This document shows positions 32,286-40,313 of a stretch of 52,890 bases of DNA, in pieces. The stretch comes from Anaerolineae bacterium. GTDB lineage: Bacteria; Chloroflexota; Anaerolineae; Aggregatilineales; Phototrophicaceae. Made by a program: the position numbers and the translations under genes. Each line of letters begins with the position of its first letter. The stretch's first letter is position 1. The notes under the pieces were generated by a model, which was given only the letters and a program-made list of their open reading frames with translations, had not been told where the DNA came from and ran no database searches. The stretch spans positions 1-52,890 of the forward strand of contig JAJEAA010000026.1 of the NCBI GenBank assembly GCA_022824365.1, read 5' to 3'.

Positions 32286-33728
32286 GTGTCCAGACCAAAA
32301 GACAAATACTTCCTGCTCAGCCTGGGCTGCGCCAAGAACACCGTCGACAGCGAGAGCATGGCGCAAATCCTGAACAGGCAGGGCATGCGCGGCGTCGGCG
32401 ATCCCGAATCGGCCGAGGTGCTGATCGTCAACACCTGCGGCTTCATCAACTCCGCCAAGCAGGAGTCCATCGACGCGCTGCGCGAACTGGTCGAACTCAA
32501 GCGCGGCGACCAAATGGTGATCGCGGCCGGCTGCCTGTCCCAGCGCTACGGCGACACGCTCGCGCAGGAAGTGCCCGGCTTGGATGGCGTCATCGGCACG
32601 CGCCGTTGGATGGACATCTTCGATCTCATCAGGCGCCTGCGAAAGCGGACGCATCCCGCCCCGCTCTATCACCTGCCCGATGAAGCCAAAGTGGTCGGCC
32701 TGGATGAGCGCGGCGTGTTGCGCGCCAGCGTGCAAGGCGCTTCGGCATATCTCAAAATCGCCGATGGCTGCCGGCGTCCCTGCGCCTTCTGCGCCATCCC
32801 GCGCATCAAAGGCACAGCCGTCAGCAGGCCATTGGAGGCGATTGTGGCGGAAGCGGTTCGCATGGGGGAGACGGGCGTCCGCGAGGTCATGCTGATCGCG
32901 CAGGACAGCACCGACTACGGCTACGACCTGGGCTTGAAAGACGGCTTGGCGCATCTGCTGGACGCCATCGTCCAGGCGGCGCCGGATATCCCCTGGTTGC
33001 GCATCATGTACGCCTATCCCGGCTACGTCACGCCGCGGCTCATGGAGACGATGGCGCGGCATAAGCAGATCTTGCCCTATCTCGATATCCCGCTGCAGCA
33101 TGGGCATCGCGAGACGCTCAAGCGGATGAAGCGCCCGGCCAAGGTCGAATGGGTATACGACGCCATCGGCAAGCTGCGCGAGCTAATGCCCGAGTTGGCT
33201 GTCCGCACGACCTTCATCGTCGGATATCCGGGCGAGACCGAAGAGGAATTTGCCGGTCTGCTGCAAATGGCGAGGGACCTGGAATTTGACCGCCTCGGCG
33301 CCTTTCAATACAGCTACGAGTTGGGCACGCCGAGCGCCAGCTTGCCCGGCCATGTCGATGATGATATCAAGCAAGAACGCTACGAACGCTTGATGGCGCT
33401 GCAAAGCGCGATAAGCCTGAAGAAGAATCAAGCGTTGGTTGGCAAGACGCTGGAGATCCTGGTCGAAGGGCATGGCATGGGCGAAGATGAAAGCGGCGCG
33501 GAAACCGGCGATGTCATCAGCCTGGGACGCAGCTACCGCGATGCGCCTGAAATCGACGGTTATGTCCTGGTCGAGGGCGAGCTGCCTGTCGGCGAGATCG
33601 TGCCCGTTCGCGTGACCGGCGCGACCACCTATGATCTGTTGGCGACCGTTGATGTGGCGGCGCCAGCGGTAATTGAACCCGGGCGCGTCTACGGCGAGGG
33701 CATGATCGACATCGCTGGCATCGACTAA
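32286..33728 (+). CDS. rimO: RimO, ribosomal protein S12 methylthiotransferase
   Basis: Radical-SAM enzyme that adds a methylthio group to the conserved Asp of ribosomal protein S12. The N-terminal cluster cysteines are C15 (LGCAKN), C51 (NTCGF) and C83 (AGCLS); the radical-SAM cluster is CRRPCAFC (C162, C166, C169). LGCAKNTVDSE and the AQD..DYG box distinguish RimO from MiaB. A TRAM domain closes the protein (about 410-475). The length of 480 is slightly more than usual. The start is GTG 32286, with GAGGAG 3-8 bases upstream. It ends 13 bases from the convergent methyltransferase gene. Confidence 0.95.
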   Translation: MSRPKDKYFLLSLGCAKNTVDSESMAQILNRQGMRGVGDPESAEVLIVNTCGFINSAKQESIDALRELVELKRGDQMVIAAGCLSQRYGDTLAQEVPGLDGVIGTRRWMDIFDLIRRLRKRTHPAPLYHLPDEAKVVGLDERGVLRASVQGASAYLKIADGCRRPCAFCAIPRIKGTAVSRPLEAIVAEAVRMGETGVREVMLIAQDSTDYGYDLGLKDGLAHLLDAIVQAAPDIPWLRIMYAYPGYVTPRLMETMARHKQILPYLDIPLQHGHRETLKRMKRPAKVEWVYDAIGKLRELMPELAVRTTFIVGYPGETEEEFAGLLQMARDLEFDRLGAFQYSYELGTPSASLPGHVDDDIKQERYERLMALQSAISLKKNQALVGKTLEILVEGHGMGEDESGAETGDVISLGRSYRDAPEIDGYVLVEGELPVGEIVPVRVTGATTYDLLATVDVAAPAVIEPGRVYGEGMIDIAGID

Positions 33729-33741
33729 GCGAGGCCGACCC

Positions 33742-34383
33742 TCAACTCGTCTTCACACCCAGCGCCATGCCATCGCCAACCGCGATAATCGTGCTTTCAA
33801 ACTGCGGGTGCTCCGCCAATGCCTGATTGAAGTTCACCATGCCATGGTCGTCCGCAGTGGCGGGCTTGAAGATATTGCCCTGCCAGAAGGCGTTATCCGC
33901 CACAACTGCCCCGCCGACGCGTAGGTTAGTCGCGGCCCATTCCAGATAATTTGGATAACTAACCTTGTCGGCATCGATAAACATCAGATCGTAGGGCGCT
34001 TCCCCCGCAAGCTTTTGCAGCACTTGCCTGCCATCGCCTTGCAGGACCGTCACTTTATCCGCCAGGCCGGCTCTTTCGAAATGCGAGCGCGCCAAGTTCG
34101 CGTGTACGCTGCTCTTCTCTATGGTCGTCAACGTCCCCTGCGGCGGCAGGGCGCGGGCGATCCAGATACCGCTATAGCCAGCCAGCGTGCCGATTTCGAT
34201 GACACGCTCAGCGCCGGATAATATCACCAGCAGTTGCAGCAGGCGCGCTTCGTTTGGCTCCAGGTTGATAAGCGGCAGGCCCCGCGCTTCCGTCTGCTGG
34301 CGAACGAAACGAAGCACATCGTCTTCGCGCGCGAACAAGTCGTTCACGTAGCGGTTCAAGCGCCCCGACAAGTCATGGCTCAT
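33742..34383 (-). CDS. O-methyltransferase, caffeoyl-CoA/catechol type
   Basis: SAM-dependent class I methyltransferase of the O-methyltransferase-3 family. IEIGTLAGYSGIWIARALP is the SAM-binding box, then IEKS, and DLMFIDADK with the metal-binding Asp, and later ADNAFW, which carries the second metal ligand pair. The 213-residue length is usual. ATG 34383 is preferred over 34389 because AGGAGG then has a 6-base spacing. It overlaps or abuts the RNase Z gene and is the last gene of the - strand group. Substrate unknown. Confidence 0.9.
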   Translation of the reverse strand: MSHDLSGRLNRYVNDLFAREDDVLRFVRQQTEARGLPLINLEPNEARLLQLLVILSGAERVIEIGTLAGYSGIWIARALPPQGTLTTIEKSSVHANLARSHFERAGLADKVTVLQGDGRQVLQKLAGEAPYDLMFIDADKVSYPNYLEWAATNLRVGGAVVADNAFWQGNIFKPATADDHGMVNFNQALAEHPQFESTIIAVGDGMALGVKTS

Positions 34384-34385
34384 TT

Positions 34386-35375
34386 TCATCCTCCTGTTTC
34401 TGGCAAGTCGTCATCGCCCGCAGCGGCGAATTCGCGCCGTACCTTTTGCGGCAGCTTGTCGCGAAAGATGGCGAAGTGATCGAGATCGCGCGGGACATAC
34501 GAGTTGGGAAAATACTTCCGCAGCTCTTCAATCACCTCATATTCACGATAGCGGCGCGAGATATGCGTGAGAAAGAGATACTTCACCTCACAGGAGCGCG
34601 CGAGTTCGGCCGCCTGACGCGCCGTGATGTGACCTACTTGCCGCGCGATATCCGCATCGCGATCGAGATAGGTCGCTTCAATGACCAGGGCATCGGCATC
34701 TCGCACCGCCTCATGAATATTGTCCGTGCGGGAAAGATCGCCCGTGATGACCACCTTGGTCCCGGGGATCACATCGCCGAGGACATCGTCCGGTTGCACG
34801 ATGCGGCCGTCTCTGAGGACGATGGTCTCCCCGGCCACCAGCCGACTGCGTTCCGGGCCGGAAGGCAGACCCAGCGCCTCGGCTTTATCCGCCAGGAAGG
34901 GCCGGCGCGCGTCTTCTTCGAAGATGTAGCCGTAGCATTCGCGACCGCGGTGTGAGACCGGGAAGGCGCGCACAGAAAACTTCCTCCCTTCAAACAGCGT
35001 CTTATCCGGCATGGCGCGATAAAAATAGATTGGAACCGGCGGCGTCTCCCGCCGGAAGATGACCTGATAGACGAGGTTCTGCACCCGCTCTATCGCTGGC
35101 AGGCCCCCCCAAATGTGGACTTCATCCAGCGCCTCCCAGCGGCCATAGGTCGAAAGCAAGCCACCCAAGCCAAGGATATGGTCCAGATGCGCATGGGTGA
35201 GAAAGATGTGATTCAGACGCTTGAACCCGATGCCGCTGCGCAGGATCTGCCGCTGCGTCCCCTCGCCGCAGTCCACCAGAAAGCGCTGCTCGCCGGCCAG
35301 AACCGCCAGAGCCGGCAGCCCGCGGTAGATCGAGGGGGCGGAGGCGGATGTGCCCAAGAATACCAATTCAAACAT
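34386..35375 (-). CDS. rnz: Ribonuclease Z
   Basis: Metallo-beta-lactamase-fold endonuclease that cuts the 3' trailer of tRNA precursors. Metal motif THAHLDH (H61, H63, D65, H66), VSHRG (near 141), ITGDLSR (near 211) and THISRRY (near 278) are in place. It has Leu rather than Gly in HxHLDH, and the Asp box is GDL instead of GDT. The opening ELVFLGTSASAPS and CGEGTQRQ are typical. A substrate arm lies at about 150-175. Its start overlaps the stop of the glycosyltransferase gene by one base (TAATG). Confidence 0.93.
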   Translation of the reverse strand: MFELVFLGTSASAPSIYRGLPALAVLAGEQRFLVDCGEGTQRQILRSGIGFKRLNHIFLTHAHLDHILGLGGLLSTYGRWEALDEVHIWGGLPAIERVQNLVYQVIFRRETPPVPIYFYRAMPDKTLFEGRKFSVRAFPVSHRGRECYGYIFEEDARRPFLADKAEALGLPSGPERSRLVAGETIVLRDGRIVQPDDVLGDVIPGTKVVITGDLSRTDNIHEAVRDADALVIEATYLDRDADIARQVGHITARQAAELARSCEVKYLFLTHISRRYREYEVIEELRKYFPNSYVPRDLDHFAIFRDKLPQKVRREFAAAGDDDLPETGG

Positions 35376-37465
35376 TAGCCGCCGCTTTGCTGGTTGTTTG
35401 GCCCGGGCAATACCTCAATGGTGTAGAGGAAAATCCGGTCGCCGCGCGCTTCGTCGCCTTCCAGGACCGGCAAGCGGCCCAAATCTCCCCGGCGATAAGC
35501 GCCAATGGACACCGTGCGTTCCCCGGGCAGCGCGTTCGACGGCAGCGTAACATCCGTGATCTGTATGAATACATCCCGCCCGCGCATCAAGACAGGATTT
35601 ACGAGGATCGTGTCGTGGATGGCAACCGGGGTGACCGGGCTGGACAAGATATGGGTCTTGAGCGTCAAGTCGGGCAGGAGTTCGCCTTCAGCCCGCCAAA
35701 AGGTGATCACATCGACGGTATCGCCCGGCATGAATTGACGCTGCATGTTCGGCTCGTAACCGAGAAAGGTCAAGTTGCCGCCGAAGCGAATCGGTGGCGC
35801 AATCGGTCTGGGTTCGCCAGCTTCCGGCGCGTAGGAGAGCGGCGCGGTGGTCGTGAATGCGCCGGCCCGATCCGCCAGCAGTTCTTCGGTTTCAAGCTCG
35901 ACAATGCCGCCGCGCGGCAACTTACCCGTCGCCGGCTCGGCATGCGACAGCCATTCCTGCAAGTAAGGATGCACAGCCTCGCGCGCGCCTTCGTTGAAAA
36001 AGACGATGCGCTGCCGTTGCCCGCCGTTGGTCAAAAGCAGACTGCGGGCGCAATTGGCCTCATGGTACTCGAAGTCGGATCGGTTCATCATCAGCAGGGT
36101 CGTTTCCGTGAGATCCAGCGCCGGCTCCGGCTGGGTCGCGAGCCAGTTGGGATTGCAAATTACCACCGGCACATCATCACCGACGGTATCGAGGTAATGC
36201 GCAATCTGCCCCAATTCAGCATTAACCAATGGCAGGACGGCTTCATTGTCGCGCCAATCTACAAAGAGATCCTGCCAAGTCCAAACTAAGTTGAGCAGCA
36301 GCAGAGCCAGGACGCCAGCAACCGCTAACCGCCTGAATACCAGGTCAGCGAAGACGGGCAAGCGGATCAAAGAATAGAACCCTATGCCAAACAGAACAGC
36401 CAACTGTGGCATGATCACGCTCATTCGCGCGAAATTCGGGCTGCCTTCCACGATTAAGGCGGCGGGCAAAGCCAGCAAGAACATGAGCAAGATCAGCATG
36501 AAGCGAGGTCGGTGCCGGCGCCAAACGCAAGTGATGACGCCGACGACCATCGAGAGCCCGCTAAAGATATCCACCAGCGGGCGCCCCGGCAGATTGTGCA
36601 GTGGATTAAGATCACCCTCATGTATTATGGCGAGCAAGCCATCGGTGATTGAGCGCAGCAAGCCATCGGTGTAGTGGGAAAGGATGCGCTGCCCGGCGGA
36701 AAACTGCGGCAGGTTGATGCTCGAGATGACGTAGGGCATGCTGATGATGAGCATCAGCAGGATGGCGAAGCCGGTATAGCTGCGGCGCTGACGAAATAGG
36801 ACATTGCGCACAAATACCAGGTGAGCGATATAAAACATTGCGCCGAGCACGACAAACAGGCTGGATGGATGCAGATAAAAGCCGATGCCAAGCAGCGCGC
36901 CTAGCGCAGCAAACGAGACAATATTCGAAGTGACGACCCGCGTGCGGCGATAAACAGGCAAGGAACGCGCCAGCGCCAACATGGTCGCGGAGACCAAAAA
37001 CAGCACCGTGGCGTCGCTCGATACCGTGCGCGAGAGCAATATCACGCTCATGTTGACAGTCACCAAACCAGCCGCCAAGACGCCAACTATCGGGTTGAAG
37101 AGATGGTGACCCAGCGTATAAATGATGGCGATGGACAGGATGCCCAGCCACACAGCCAAGATGCGATAGCCGATGGCGCCTTCGCCCACGAAGGTGGTCA
37201 CGAAGGCGACAAGCAAGTGGTACATGCCCTCTCTACCGCCGTCTTCGCCGGGGAAAAAGACGAAGATATCGCCTTGTCGGACGTTATCGACCAGGCGGAT
37301 GTTGATAATCTCATCGTCGCTGAAACCTTGAGGCACAGTGGCCAGATCAAATAAGCGCAAGAAAGCGCCAAGCAAGAGCAATACTACGACAAAGAAGTAG
37401 CTCATCCGGCTCGTTAATAGCGCGTGTCCCCGGACAAGATTGATCAATGTGGCCGTCGTCGTCAT
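35375..37465 (-). CDS. Family-39-type membrane glycosyltransferase with a C-terminal soluble domain
   Basis: Probable polyprenyl-phosphate-sugar-dependent glycosyltransferase of the GT-C class. The first outside loop has GFSDDEIINIRL, the DE-type acidic motif of this class, followed by about 11-12 helices up to residue 410. A soluble part (about 425-696) contains a beta domain starting GGNLTFLGYE, with PGDTVDVITFWRA, a pattern repeated in many Chloroflexi mannosyltransferase-like proteins. TATACT (37476-37481) and GATAAT (37483-37488) on the - strand offer -10 boxes close to the start. It is transcribed with rnz and follows the three hydrolase-like genes after a 117-base gap. Confidence 0.82.
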   Translation of the reverse strand: MTTTATLINLVRGHALLTSRMSYFFVVVLLLLGAFLRLFDLATVPQGFSDDEIINIRLVDNVRQGDIFVFFPGEDGGREGMYHLLVAFVTTFVGEGAIGYRILAVWLGILSIAIIYTLGHHLFNPIVGVLAAGLVTVNMSVILLSRTVSSDATVLFLVSATMLALARSLPVYRRTRVVTSNIVSFAALGALLGIGFYLHPSSLFVVLGAMFYIAHLVFVRNVLFRQRRSYTGFAILLMLIISMPYVISSINLPQFSAGQRILSHYTDGLLRSITDGLLAIIHEGDLNPLHNLPGRPLVDIFSGLSMVVGVITCVWRRHRPRFMLILLMFLLALPAALIVEGSPNFARMSVIMPQLAVLFGIGFYSLIRLPVFADLVFRRLAVAGVLALLLLNLVWTWQDLFVDWRDNEAVLPLVNAELGQIAHYLDTVGDDVPVVICNPNWLATQPEPALDLTETTLLMMNRSDFEYHEANCARSLLLTNGGQRQRIVFFNEGAREAVHPYLQEWLSHAEPATGKLPRGGIVELETEELLADRAGAFTTTAPLSYAPEAGEPRPIAPPIRFGGNLTFLGYEPNMQRQFMPGDTVDVITFWRAEGELLPDLTLKTHILSSPVTPVAIHDTILVNPVLMRGRDVFIQITDVTLPSNALPGERTVSIGAYRRGDLGRLPVLEGDEARGDRIFLYTIEVLPGPNNQQSGG

Positions 37466-37582
37466 GATGTCAGCGAGTATACATTATCTTTGGTCCCTAA
37501 AAGAAAAATTGCCCGTCGCCTTGATCGCGAGGGCGTGTAGATGAAGCCATTCTATTACATCAACAAGATTCACGGGATCCAT

Positions 37583-38797
37583 TCACGGACAAATCGGCGC
37601 CTTCATCTTGCCCAGCGCGACCGGGCTATCGGGCGCGCGCTCCGGAATCTCAAAATCGTCGCAAACTTTTCGCATGTTCGCCACATCAATAAAGGCTTGA
37701 CGAGGCAAGCCGGTATCGGGAGCAACAATGGACCACCAGAATTCTTCATCGTCCGGCTGCCAGGACACATCAGGCAAGTATATGAGCGTCATCAAGCCGA
37801 TCCAGGGGCGCCAGTTGGCAATCGCGTATTCGTAGGCGCGCAGAATCATTTCGGCTTGTTCCGCCTCGCTCACGCTGAACCATTTGTAATCCGGATTGAT
37901 TGTCTCGGTGGTATAGCCGAATTCCATGATAGCCATCTGCCGCGCTTCATCGCCGTAGTTTAACATGATTTTGCGCAAGTCTTCGATGCGGCGAAAGGTA
38001 AACCAGCGCTGCAAGGCGGCCTCGTCATCCGGTCCTATCTCCGGCGCGGCGTAACCGGGCGCATGAACGCCGACGACATCGATATGCGCCTGAAATACAT
38101 TGCGATACATGTGGTCCAGGAAGATATCATCCGGCAGCGCGTCATCATCATGATTCCCTGTAGGCGCCAAGCCCGCGGAGATAAGGAGCGCGTCGGGATC
38201 CTCCGCGCGAATGGACTGGCTGCAGGCGGCCAATAGCCGGACATATTCGGCCGGATCGGGTCTTTCCCCACCCCACTCTCGGCTTAGGTTCGGCTCGTTC
38301 CATATCTGATACGCCGCCACTCTTCCCGCATAACGCTCCGCCACCGCCGCGCAGTAAGCGCGCCAGGCTTCAATGTCTTCCGGCGGCGCGTCATTGGCCA
38401 GCCGATGGTTGGGCGCGCGAGCCCAATCCGGCGTCTGTCCCAGCCGAATTACCAGACGCAGCCCTCGCCGTTCGATCTCGCCCAGGATGCGATCGGCTTG
38501 CGTCCAGTCCCAACGGCCGGGCTGCGCTTCGAGGTCGCGCCAGGCGAAAATCTGTTTGACATGGCTGAAGGAAAGGAGACGCGCCCAATCCAGATGTACA
38601 CCGGCATCGCCGATATCCCACCAGAGAAAGGCTTGAATGCCGTAAGTCAGCGACGGAAAGGGCGGGTCTTTAATCGCGCTTGCCTTGAACGGATCCTGCT
38701 GTGCTTGATAGTGGCGCGCAAGGGCGATGCCTAGCGCGGAGACTACAACCATTACTGCGATTGCTGCGGCGATGCTGCGGCGAGAACCTGCTCGCAT
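37583..38797 (-). CDS. Exported glycoside-hydrolase-like protein (clan A TIM barrel), third of three
   Basis: Anchored or secreted sugar hydrolase candidate. An N-terminal hydrophobic helix (about 8-28) is followed directly by the barrel. The catalytic acid lies in IWNEPN (E168) and the nucleophile in IMEFGY (E292), the arrangement of clan GH-A (families 5, 39, 42 and relatives). VIRLGQTPDWAR and ISAGLAPTG are shared with the two upstream paralogues. Its ATG is 1 base after the previous stop, so they form one operon. At 404 residues it is the shortest of the three and has no linker. Substrate unknown. Confidence 0.82.
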   Translation of the reverse strand: MRAGSRRSIAAAIAVMVVVSALGIALARHYQAQQDPFKASAIKDPPFPSLTYGIQAFLWWDIGDAGVHLDWARLLSFSHVKQIFAWRDLEAQPGRWDWTQADRILGEIERRGLRLVIRLGQTPDWARAPNHRLANDAPPEDIEAWRAYCAAVAERYAGRVAAYQIWNEPNLSREWGGERPDPAEYVRLLAACSQSIRAEDPDALLISAGLAPTGNHDDDALPDDIFLDHMYRNVFQAHIDVVGVHAPGYAAPEIGPDDEAALQRWFTFRRIEDLRKIMLNYGDEARQMAIMEFGYTTETINPDYKWFSVSEAEQAEMILRAYEYAIANWRPWIGLMTLIYLPDVSWQPDDEEFWWSIVAPDTGLPRQAFIDVANMRKVCDDFEIPERAPDSPVALGKMKAPICP

Positions 38798-38798
38798 A

Positions 38799-40235
38799 TT
38801 ATGGTCCTGTGCGCGCCAGATATGCTTTCTGCCAGTCCCTTATGGCATCGTAAGCCGGGCGGAATTCATAAGGCGGTCCAATCAACGAATAGGGAACATT
38901 ATCGTTTGTAATCGAGAATCCCGCCTGCGGGCCGTAGTTGAAGTTCCAAATGAAAGCCAGCCAAACGAATCCCCACTCTTCCATATTGCTCATCGCTTTG
39001 GAGGTCCATTCCGCTTGTTCCGCCAAAGAATTGTCAAGCGCAAATTCAAAGCCCGGGCGTACCCCGCTCAAGCCCTCGGCGGAGGGCCAGCCGAATTCGG
39101 TGACACAGAGTTTGGTTTCATAGCCGGCTGTGCGGATGCGGTTGGCATAACCTTCCAAGGTACTACGGAAGCTCCAGCTATGGTGCGGGTTTTCGAAGGG
39201 ACCGCGGAAGGTCGCCTCGCTGTCATCCGGGATATCATTGTAGCGATAATCCGGGCTAATGTTGTAGCCATTGTGATGCGCGCCAACGCAGTCCGCCCAA
39301 TCCAGCAGGCCGGCTTCGATCAGCGCATCCATATACCGGAAATCATCAATGGCGCCGATGCCATCATCAATACCAGTCGGTGAAAGACCGCCGCTGATGA
39401 TGATGATGCCGGGGTCAATCGCTTTGACAAATTCGGATGTTGCGCGCAGCAGCGCCACATAATTTGCCGCGTTCAAGCCCTGGCTGGACGTCCATTCCCG
39501 GTCTATGTTTTGCTCGTTCCACACTTCTATCGCGTGGACGCTGCCGGGATAGCGCTTGACGATTTCAGATACAAAGCGAGCATAAGCTGTTGGATCAGCC
39601 GGCGGCCCGCGCCGTTCCAGGTTCACATCCGGCTCGCGCGCCCAGGCCGGCGCCATCACGATGGAAAGCAACATCTTGATATCAAATTGCCGCGCGCTCA
39701 TCATGACAAAATCGAGAACGCTCCAGTCAATCTCGCCCGGCGTCGCTTCCATCAACTCCCAACTCACCTGCTGCTTCACCCAGCCCAAGCCCAGATCTTG
39801 AGCGACGGACCGGTAGTAATTATCCTGATTGACCTGATTAAAGTCAGGCGAATGTTCAACTTGTATGCCGACCTGGTAGGTCATGACATCCAACGGAAAC
39901 TGAGTCGGCTGTGGCGTGGCCAGCGCTTCTTCAGCAAGCGGCGGCGCGTCTTTCGTATCGTCGGCGACCGGCGGGAGGGTCGGGCTCGGCGGGGGCTCGG
40001 TCGGCGAGAAGGTCGGCGCGGGCGTCACACTCAGCAGAACCAACGGAGCTTCGTCCGCCCCGCTCTCGGTTTCAGCTGGCGCCAGCGGGAGCGGATTGCT
40101 GGCTGCATTGTTGAGGTCTTCGGGATTGTAGGAGAAATAGACGGCGAGAAAAGTCGCCATGCAGACCAGGGCTGTGATGAGGAGCCAGGCAATCACAAAA
40201 CCGCGAATCTGCTTGAATACAGTCTTGGTTACCAC
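38799..40235 (-). CDS. Exported glycoside-hydrolase-like protein, second of three, with Pro/Thr linker
   Basis: Same fold as its neighbours. A membrane helix (about 12-34) is followed by a Pro/Ser/Thr-rich spacer (about 48-115, e.g. PTFSPTEPPPSPTLPP) and a clan-A-like barrel. The acid position is VWNEQN (E241): the usual Pro after the Glu is Gln. The nucleophile is in VTEFGW (E380). IISGGLSPTGIDD corresponds to ISAGLAPTG in the next protein. Start is GTG 40235. The intact Glu pair suggests an active enzyme. The 78 bases before it hold nothing recognisable. Confidence 0.82.
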   Translation of the reverse strand: MVTKTVFKQIRGFVIAWLLITALVCMATFLAVYFSYNPEDLNNAASNPLPLAPAETESGADEAPLVLLSVTPAPTFSPTEPPPSPTLPPVADDTKDAPPLAEEALATPQPTQFPLDVMTYQVGIQVEHSPDFNQVNQDNYYRSVAQDLGLGWVKQQVSWELMEATPGEIDWSVLDFVMMSARQFDIKMLLSIVMAPAWAREPDVNLERRGPPADPTAYARFVSEIVKRYPGSVHAIEVWNEQNIDREWTSSQGLNAANYVALLRATSEFVKAIDPGIIIISGGLSPTGIDDGIGAIDDFRYMDALIEAGLLDWADCVGAHHNGYNISPDYRYNDIPDDSEATFRGPFENPHHSWSFRSTLEGYANRIRTAGYETKLCVTEFGWPSAEGLSGVRPGFEFALDNSLAEQAEWTSKAMSNMEEWGFVWLAFIWNFNYGPQAGFSITNDNVPYSLIGPPYEFRPAYDAIRDWQKAYLARTGP

Positions 40236-40313
40236 GGCGGCGCCTGCGGAAGAAAATACGAACTATGACGAGGGTACATCATTTTCCTAGTTGGCGGGAG
40301 TCTCAGGCAGCGG